A DNA stretch of 64,000 nucleotides from assembly GCF_001613125.1 (NCBI RefSeq), contig NZ_BDBT01000014.1, positions 62,001 through 126,000 on the forward strand. Direction: 5' to 3'. Positions within the stretch are counted from its first letter, which is position 1. Each line of letters opens with the position of its first letter. This DNA comes from Nocardia shimofusensis NBRC 100134 (GTDB taxonomy: Bacteria > Actinomycetota > Actinomycetes > Mycobacteriales > Mycobacteriaceae). This document shows, piece by piece, positions 59,356 through 64,000 of this stretch. The position numbers were made by a program, and so were the translations under genes. The notes under the pieces are model-generated. The model searched no databases, was not told the DNA's origin, and saw nothing but the letters and a program-made list of their open reading frames with translations.

Positions 59356-60819
59356 GTGTCGACGATCGATCTGTTGATCCGGAATGCGCGCGTGGTGCGT
59401 CCCGGACAGGACACCCTCGATGCTCCGCCGCCGCTGGACATCGCGGTCACCGACGGCACGATCAGCGCTGTCGGCGCGGATCTGCCCGCGTCGGGCGCCG
59501 GGCGCGTCGTGGACGCCGATGGCCTGCTCGCCTTCCCCGGAGTGGTCGACGGCCACCAGCACTGGGGCATCTACCGCGACTTGGCCGAGGACACCGACAG
59601 TGAGAGCCGTGCGTGCGCGCAGGGCGGGGTGACCACCTCGCTGACCTACATGCGGACCGGCCGCTACTACCTGAACCGGGGCGGGTCGTACCGGGACTTC
59701 GTGCCGCTCGCACTCGATGCCATGGCCGGTCGATCCTTCGTCGACCACGCGCTGCACCTGGCCCCGATGACCGCCGAGCACATCGCCGAGATCCCCGCCC
59801 TGGTGGAGGATTTCGGCGTCACCTCGTTCAAGATCTTCATGTTCTACGGCGGTCACGGGCTGCACGGCCGTTCCGACGACCAGGCGGGCTTCCTGATGAT
59901 CGGCCCGGACGAGCGCTACGACCTGGCCCATTTCGAGTTCGTCATGCGCGCGTTGACGGCCGCGCGCGCTCGATACGGCGACACGATCTCGCTGTCGCTG
60001 CACTGCGAGACCGCCGAGATCATGGCCGCCTACACCGAGATGGTCGAGCGCGACGGCACTCTCACCGGCCTGCGCGCCTACAGCGCCTCGCGTCCGCCGC
60101 ACTCGGAGGGTCTGGCGATCACCATGGCCTCCTATCTCGCCCACGAAACCGGTTTGGCCGGCATCAATCTGCTGCACCTGTCCTCGGCGAAAGCGGTCGA
60201 CGCGGCGCTGCGGATGGCCGCGACCTTCCCGACGGTGGACTTCCGGCGCGAGGTGACCATCGGCCATCTGCTCGCCGACGTGGACACCGCGCACGGGATC
60301 GGCGGCAAGGTCAACCCGCCGCTGCGCGAACGCGACGATGTCGAGGCGCTGTGGCGGCACCTGCTCGCGGGCGACATCGACTGGGTGGTCAGCGATCACG
60401 CCTGTTGTCGCGACGAACAGAAGTTCGGCGACGATCGTGACGACGTGTTCGCCGCCAGATCGGGTTTCGGCGGTGCGGAGTACCTGCTGCCCGGCCTCGT
60501 GGGCGAGGGACGCAAGCGCGGAGTGGCGCTGTCGCGGATCGCGGAACTGACCTCGTGGAATCCGGCGCGGCGCTACGGACTGACCGGCAAGGGGGATATC
60601 GCCGTCGGGTTCGATGCCGATATCGCGCTCGTCGATCCGGACGCGCAGTGGACCGTGCGCGCCGCCGATTCCGAATCCGCCCAGGAATACACCCCGTTCG
60701 AAGGCTTCGACATGACCGCCAGGGTCACCGACGTCTTCCTACGCGGACACCGGATCTGCGAGAACGGCCGGGTGACCGGCGATCCGCGGGGCGCCTACCT
60801 GCACCGGCACCGGGCGTGA
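59356..60819 (+). CDS. dihydropyrimidinase/hydantoinase-like amidohydrolase
   Basis: The 487-residue metal-dependent amidohydrolase belongs to the cyclic amidase group. Zinc ligands are in VDGHQHWG, the carboxylated Lys in TSFKIFMFYGG, and further His ligands in SLHCETAE and LLHLSSAK. The metal Asp is in VVSDHACCRDE. It would open a cyclic amide ring such as a hydantoin, dihydropyrimidine or imide. GTG 59356 has CGGAG 7 nt upstream; GTG 59338 overlapping the cupin stop is an alternative. Confidence 0.82.
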   Translation: MSTIDLLIRNARVVRPGQDTLDAPPPLDIAVTDGTISAVGADLPASGAGRVVDADGLLAFPGVVDGHQHWGIYRDLAEDTDSESRACAQGGVTTSLTYMRTGRYYLNRGGSYRDFVPLALDAMAGRSFVDHALHLAPMTAEHIAEIPALVEDFGVTSFKIFMFYGGHGLHGRSDDQAGFLMIGPDERYDLAHFEFVMRALTAARARYGDTISLSLHCETAEIMAAYTEMVERDGTLTGLRAYSASRPPHSEGLAITMASYLAHETGLAGINLLHLSSAKAVDAALRMAATFPTVDFRREVTIGHLLADVDTAHGIGGKVNPPLRERDDVEALWRHLLAGDIDWVVSDHACCRDEQKFGDDRDDVFAARSGFGGAEYLLPGLVGEGRKRGVALSRIAELTSWNPARRYGLTGKGDIAVGFDADIALVDPDAQWTVRAADSESAQEYTPFEGFDMTARVTDVFLRGHRICENGRVTGDPRGAYLHRHRA

Positions 60820-60821
60820 TC

Positions 60822-61484
60822 ATGGAGGATCCTGCCATCGCCGAAGCGCTCGGCGCCGACTACGCGCACGCGGGATTCGGCGGCGTACTGGAACCGGGCG
60901 CCCGTCCCGCCTTGGTGCTCGTCGACCCCGCCCGGGCCTACATCGACCCCGGGTGCTCGCTCTACGCGGGCGTCGAACAATCGGTCGAGGCGATGCGGAT
61001 TCTTCTGGCGGCCGTGCGCGCCGCCGGTTTCCCGGTCATCGTGACCGAGGTCAGGCTGCGCGCGGACGGCGCGGACGCGGGCGTGTTCTTTCGCAAAGCG
61101 CCCAGCCTGCGCGCGTTCTGCGAGGGCAGCCCGTTCGCCGAACTCATCGACGGCCTCGCGCCCCTGCCCGGCGAACTGCGGCTGATCAAGAAGTACCCGA
61201 GCGCGTTCTTCGGCACCACGCTCGCCTCGTATCTGTCCGCCGCGCGCATCGACACGGTGCTGATCGCGGGCTTGTCCACGAGCGGTTGTATCCGCGCGAC
61301 CGCGCTGGACACCATGCAGAACGGATTCGTTCCGATCGTCGTCGCCGACGCGGTCGGCGATCGCGATCCCGCGGTGCACGCCGCGAACCTGTTCGACATC
61401 AGCCAGAAGATAGGTGAGGTGTGGGATCTGGCGCGCGCGCTGGAATACCTTGCCGCCACCGCGAGATCGCACGGCGAGTCCTGA
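60822..61484 (+). CDS. isochorismatase family amidase (N-carbamoylsarcosine amidase-like)
   Basis: The 220-residue cysteine hydrolase has the catalytic triad Asp in VLVDPARAY, Lys in LIKKYPSAFFGT and Cys in STSGCIRATA. The family includes N-carbamoylsarcosine and carbamoyl amidases and maleamate amidase. Acting after a ring-opening amidohydrolase, it would hydrolyse the linear amide or carbamoyl product. The start at ATG 60822 follows the previous stop by 2 bp; GTG 60816 would overlap it. A strong terminator follows. Confidence 0.83.
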   Translation: MEDPAIAEALGADYAHAGFGGVLEPGARPALVLVDPARAYIDPGCSLYAGVEQSVEAMRILLAAVRAAGFPVIVTEVRLRADGADAGVFFRKAPSLRAFCEGSPFAELIDGLAPLPGELRLIKKYPSAFFGTTLASYLSAARIDTVLIAGLSTSGCIRATALDTMQNGFVPIVVADAVGDRDPAVHAANLFDISQKIGEVWDLARALEYLAATARSHGES

Positions 61485-61512
61485 ACGACAGCGCGCCGGT
61501 AGACTTCGCGAG

Positions 61513-61547
61513 GAATCCCCGAGGCGGTAGGAACACCTCGGGGATTC
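61513..61547. terminator. bidirectional terminator
   Basis: GAATCCCCGAGG, an 11-nt loop and CCTCGGGGATTC form a perfect 12-bp stem between the convergent isochorismatase gene (ends 61484) and neocarzinostatin-like gene (ends 61557). It can fold on either strand. Confidence 0.85.
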
Positions 61548-61556
61548 GATCTCTCC

Positions 61557-62129
61557 CTAGCTCGTGCCGGAACGCCTGCGCAGGAACACCGCCGCGCCGG
61601 CTCCGGCCACCACCACAACGACGACCGCCGCGCCGATGATGAACGGCGTGTTGCCGGAGTCGTCCTCATCGGCGGCAGCCGCTTCCGGCGTCGCGGCCGG
61701 CTCGTCCTCGGCAGCCCCGAAGTCCAGCGGCAACGAGGTGATGATGCTCGACGGGTTGGTCAGGCTCGTTACCGCGAGGGTGCAGGCGCCCGCCGCGCTC
61801 GCGCAGTCGACGCCGCCGATCTGCGGGGCCAGGGTGATCGCGTCCTTTCCTTCGTTGGCCTGCCACACCCCCGTGGCATCGGCGGCGCCCATGAGGGCGG
61901 TCGGCAGGCTGCAATCGGTCGGGGCCACGACCTGCGCCTTGCACTGTCCGACGGTGACCATCGGCAGGTTCGGTGGAAGTCCCGCCAGCGACACCTTGAC
62001 CGAATCACCCGCCTGCACGGGCTTCTTGTCGACCTGCAGGGTGGGTTCGGCGTTGGCGGCCGGGGCGAGCGCGAGCCCGCCGACGGCCAGTGCCATGACC
62101 GCGCCGACGCGGAATCTCGTTGCTGTCAT
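61557..62129 (-). CDS. membrane-anchored neocarzinostatin-like protein 2
   Basis: The 190-residue exported protein has a signal peptide (about 1-29, ending APAANA) and then a roughly 105-residue beta domain (LQVDKKPVQAGDSVKVSLAG, VTVGQCKA, VDCASAAGACTLAV). Its Cys pairs and overall layout match the neocarzinostatin/macromomycin apoprotein family. An acidic Ala-rich linker leads to a C-terminal transmembrane helix and RRRSG tail. Neocarzinostatin binds an enediyne chromophore. Membrane-anchored relatives have no established ligand. ATG 62129 overlaps the small ORF stop (ATGA). Confidence 0.75.
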   Translation of the reverse strand: MTATRFRVGAVMALAVGGLALAPAANAEPTLQVDKKPVQAGDSVKVSLAGLPPNLPMVTVGQCKAQVVAPTDCSLPTALMGAADATGVWQANEGKDAITLAPQIGGVDCASAAGACTLAVTSLTNPSSIITSLPLDFGAAEDEPAATPEAAAADEDDSGNTPFIIGAAVVVVVVAGAGAAVFLRRRSGTS

Positions 62130-62212
62130 GACGTGCCTATCGCGCTCGCGCCGAGGACCGCGGCGCCGGTGGCCGCGACCGGAGTCCCTGGCCGGGTGTT
62201 GACGAACTTCAT
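62126..62212 (-). CDS. 28-residue small protein between neocarzinostatin-like genes
   Basis: This small ORF overlaps the upstream gene by ATGA at its start and the downstream gene by ATGA at its end. AGGAGGAAGA, a near-perfect ribosome-binding site, directly precedes ATG 62212. The peptide starts MKFVNTRPGTP and continues as a weakly hydrophobic Ala/Gly-rich stretch ending ASAIGTS. It may be a real small membrane-associated protein or a translational coupling device. No homologue is known to me. Confidence 0.55.
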   Translation of the reverse strand: MKFVNTRPGTPVAATGAAVLGASAIGTS

Positions 62213-62829
62213 TCTTCCTCCTGGGTTTTCCCAACAGTCGCGGGCCTGACGACTGCCAGCGCCGCGACGATCAACAACAGCACCGCCGTGGCGGACCACA
62301 GCGGTGCGGATGGTCCGGACAAGTCCTCGGCGCTCGCGTTCGCGGCCACCGGCGGCTCTTCCACGCCGCCGGCGAATCGCGTTCCGGCGAACCCGATGAG
62401 CACGGAGACCGAATTGGGCAACCGGATCGCGTCGGGCTCGGTGCCGGGTAGCGGGCCTGCCGCGATCACGCATTGCTGCTCGGCGCAGTCGACATCGCTG
62501 AACTCGGGCCGCGCGAGAAGCGTCAGCTCGCCGAAGGTGCCGTCCTCGCCGATATTGACGAAAGTCGCGCCGCCTTCGAGATCGCAGTCGGTGAGTCCGT
62601 TGGTGAATCCGTGCTTGCACAGGCCGACCGCGACGGCCGACAAGCCGGGCCGGAACCCGGCTCCGCTGACGGTGACCTCCTGCCCCTCCCGCAGGTCGCT
62701 GGTAGCGCTGACGTGCAGAACGGCGGCGGGGTCGTCGGCGTGCGCGGTGATCGGCGAGGCGAGAACGCCCGCGCTGATCATCACCGCGGGCAGGGCGAGG
62801 CGTAGCAGTCCGTGTGCCGAGGTGGTCAC
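62209..62829 (-). CDS. membrane-anchored neocarzinostatin-like protein 1
   Basis: The 206-residue protein starts at GTG 62829, with GGAG 8 nt upstream, and overlaps the transporter stop (GTGA). It has a signal peptide (about 1-32, ending ITAHA). A neocarzinostatin-like beta domain (LREGQEVTVSGAGFRPG, VAVGLCKHGFTNGLTDCDLEG, FSDVDCAEQQCVIAAG) follows, with the two conserved disulfide pairs, then a linker, a C-terminal helix (LWSATAVLLLIVAALAVV) and a short cytosolic tail. It is better matched to the family than its downstream partner. Confidence 0.8.
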   Translation of the reverse strand: MTTSAHGLLRLALPAVMISAGVLASPITAHADDPAAVLHVSATSDLREGQEVTVSGAGFRPGLSAVAVGLCKHGFTNGLTDCDLEGGATFVNIGEDGTFGELTLLARPEFSDVDCAEQQCVIAAGPLPGTEPDAIRLPNSVSVLIGFAGTRFAGGVEEPPVAANASAEDLSGPSAPLWSATAVLLLIVAALAVVRPATVGKTQEEE

Positions 62830-63992
62830 GGGTGATCTCCTTCCGATGAGAGGCCCGGTCGCGCAGCGCTGATCATCGACCCGGCGGTGAGGGCCAGGAC
62901 CGGGAACACGGCCAGGGTGATCGCGGTGCCCGCGCCGACCACCTCGCGCAGGGCATCGGCGATCGCGAGCCCGGCCACGGCCCCGAGCCCGCCCACGCAC
63001 ACCGCGCGGGCGGACGAACGAGCCGTGCCGCTCACGGCCGCGATGCGGTCCAGATCGACGACCGCGCGGGCGGACGCCGCCAGGCTGACCGCGAGTCCGG
63101 CCGCGGTGGTGCCCGATCCGGGTGCGACCGCGACGAGCAGCAGCCCGCCCGCGGCGGTGACCAGGAGCAACGGGACCGACACCGGGCGCAGCGGAAGCAC
63201 GACCGTCACCAGCGCGGTCATCGCGGCCGCGCCGATCAGCGGCATCTGGTCCGCGCCGAGGACCTCCCAGCGGTGCGCGAGCACATGCGTGGCGGAGGTG
63301 ACGGCCGCGCCCACCGCGAATCCGGCCGCGCCGTAGCCGAACAGCGCACGCCGGACCGATCCGGGTGGGGGCAGGCCCACCGGTAGGTGCCACGAGTGGG
63401 TCGAGGCAGACACGGCGAGGATGCCGAACGCGGTCGCCGCCATGCCGGCGATCAGCAGTCCCGTCATCGGATCCGGATAGAACGCCCCGCTCAGGGCTGT
63501 CGCCGCGAGCAGCCCCAGCCAGGTGACGGCATGGCGCGCGGTGCGGGCGCCGCCGCCGAGTTCGGCGAGGCGGATCCGGCCCGTGGTGTAGGTGATGCTG
63601 ATCAGCGCGCCGGCGAGCAGGGTGCCCACGCAGAACGGGATCGGCGCTGTCGCCACGCCGGTGAGGATGAGCGCGGCGCCCGCGCCGAGCGCCGACCATG
63701 CGCCTGCCCGCGCGGAGGTGAGCCGCAGCAGCCGGGGGACGGCCAGTGCGGTGAGACAGCCCAGCAGCGCCGCGGTCAGGACGATGTAGCCGATGACTTC
63801 GCCCGGCACGCCGATGGTTCCGGCGATCGGCTTGGCCATCAGGAGCATCTGTCCGCCCCCGACCGGGACGGTGACCGCGGCCGCCGCGGCAAGCGACCAC
63901 ACGAGCAGGACCTCGGAACGTGCGGGGGCGGTGTTCGAGTCCGGCGCGGCCGGAGCGGGGGAGTGCGCGACGGTGGTTCGCTCGGACACCAT
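62826..63992 (-). CDS. multi-pass membrane protein, MFS transporter-like
   Basis: The 388-residue protein has about 11-12 predicted hydrophobic helices and the general look of a major facilitator without its loop motifs clearly kept. CTGGAGGC precedes ATG 63992, so the gene is complete at the window edge. It begins the coupled operon with the neocarzinostatin-like genes, so it may export or import the ligand they bind. Any upstream gene of the operon lies outside the window. Confidence 0.7.
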   Translation of the reverse strand: MVSERTTVAHSPAPAAPDSNTAPARSEVLLVWSLAAAAAVTVPVGGGQMLLMAKPIAGTIGVPGEVIGYIVLTAALLGCLTALAVPRLLRLTSARAGAWSALGAGAALILTGVATAPIPFCVGTLLAGALISITYTTGRIRLAELGGGARTARHAVTWLGLLAATALSGAFYPDPMTGLLIAGMAATAFGILAVSASTHSWHLPVGLPPPGSVRRALFGYGAAGFAVGAAVTSATHVLAHRWEVLGADQMPLIGAAAMTALVTVVLPLRPVSVPLLLVTAAGGLLLVAVAPGSGTTAAGLAVSLAASARAVVDLDRIAAVSGTARSSARAVCVGGLGAVAGLAIADALREVVGAGTAITLAVFPVLALTAGSMISAARPGLSSEGDHP

Positions 63993-64000
63993 GCCTCCAG

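Noticed and set aside
61513..61547. Attachment site or mobile element end
   Set aside because: The inverted repeat lies between convergent genes with no integrase or transposase, so a terminator explains it.

Overview
The window is a 64 kb piece of a high-G+C actinobacterial chromosome, most likely Nocardia or a close mycolata relative. This is inferred from gene content rather than any marker gene: a complete 14-subunit nuo operon with an Rv3143-like regulator beside it, a UsfY/UsfX (RsbW)-type locus, a roadblock/DUF742 conservon, an F420-type luciferase-like oxidoreductase, ectABCD, an Erm methylase and membrane-anchored neocarzinostatin-fold proteins. No rRNA, tRNA, insertion sequence, prophage or CRISPR array was seen. 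Genes are tightly packed, with many 4-bp stop/start overlaps.

Layout. 1-2783: the end of a membrane-anchored endonuclease/exonuclease/phosphatase gene (cut by the window edge), a dapA-type aldolase and a divergent LysR regulator. 2811-18742 (minus): nuoABCDEFGHIJKLMN, encoding respiratory complex I; nuoH and nuoI are one reading frame, and the nuoM start region is a 15-bp tandem repeat. A CRP-like palindrome lies upstream of nuoA. 19080-24208: receiver-domain regulator, dinB with an SOS box across its start codon, a TetR/hydrolase pair with a clear operator, a winged-helix protein and a Nudix hydrolase. 24424-28046 (minus): a four-gene conservon (sensor kinase, roadblock, DUF742, small GTPase). 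28181-37897: a 16-bp tandem repeat in front of a GabD2-type dehydrogenase, a small lipoprotein, a phosphodiesterase-like enzyme, an F420-type oxidoreductase, a HAD hydrolase, a single-chain acyl-CoA carboxylase and an SDR.

37974-41599 is a signalling block: PP2C-type phosphatase with a zinc ribbon, UsfY-like membrane protein, STAS protein, UsfX/RsbW-like anti-sigma factor preceded by a SigF-type promoter, and an OmpR-type response regulator whose phospho-acceptor Asp appears to be Glu. No sigF is next to it. 41761-45012 is ectABCD (ectoine and 5-hydroxyectoine synthesis) ending in a strong terminator that faces an Erm 23S rRNA methyltransferase with an attenuator-like leader. 46290-52584 holds poorly known proteins, a CoA-disulfide-reductase-like flavoprotein, a SnoaL-like protein and a secreted lipase. 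52585-52960 contains a candidate small RNA with C-rich loops (6C-like) on the minus strand.

52961-56871: an ArsR regulator, GTP-dependent PEP carboxykinase and a SulP transporter overlapping it. 57025-61484: a TetR-controlled catabolic cluster (racemase/isomerase-like, bicupin, dihydropyrimidinase-like, isochorismatase-like) whose substrate is unknown; cyclic imide or hydantoin-like compounds are the best guess. 61557-63992 (minus): a four-gene coupled operon of a multi-pass transporter-like protein, two signal-peptide- and TM-bearing neocarzinostatin-like proteins and a 28-codon small ORF between them. This last locus is the best candidate for an undescribed system.
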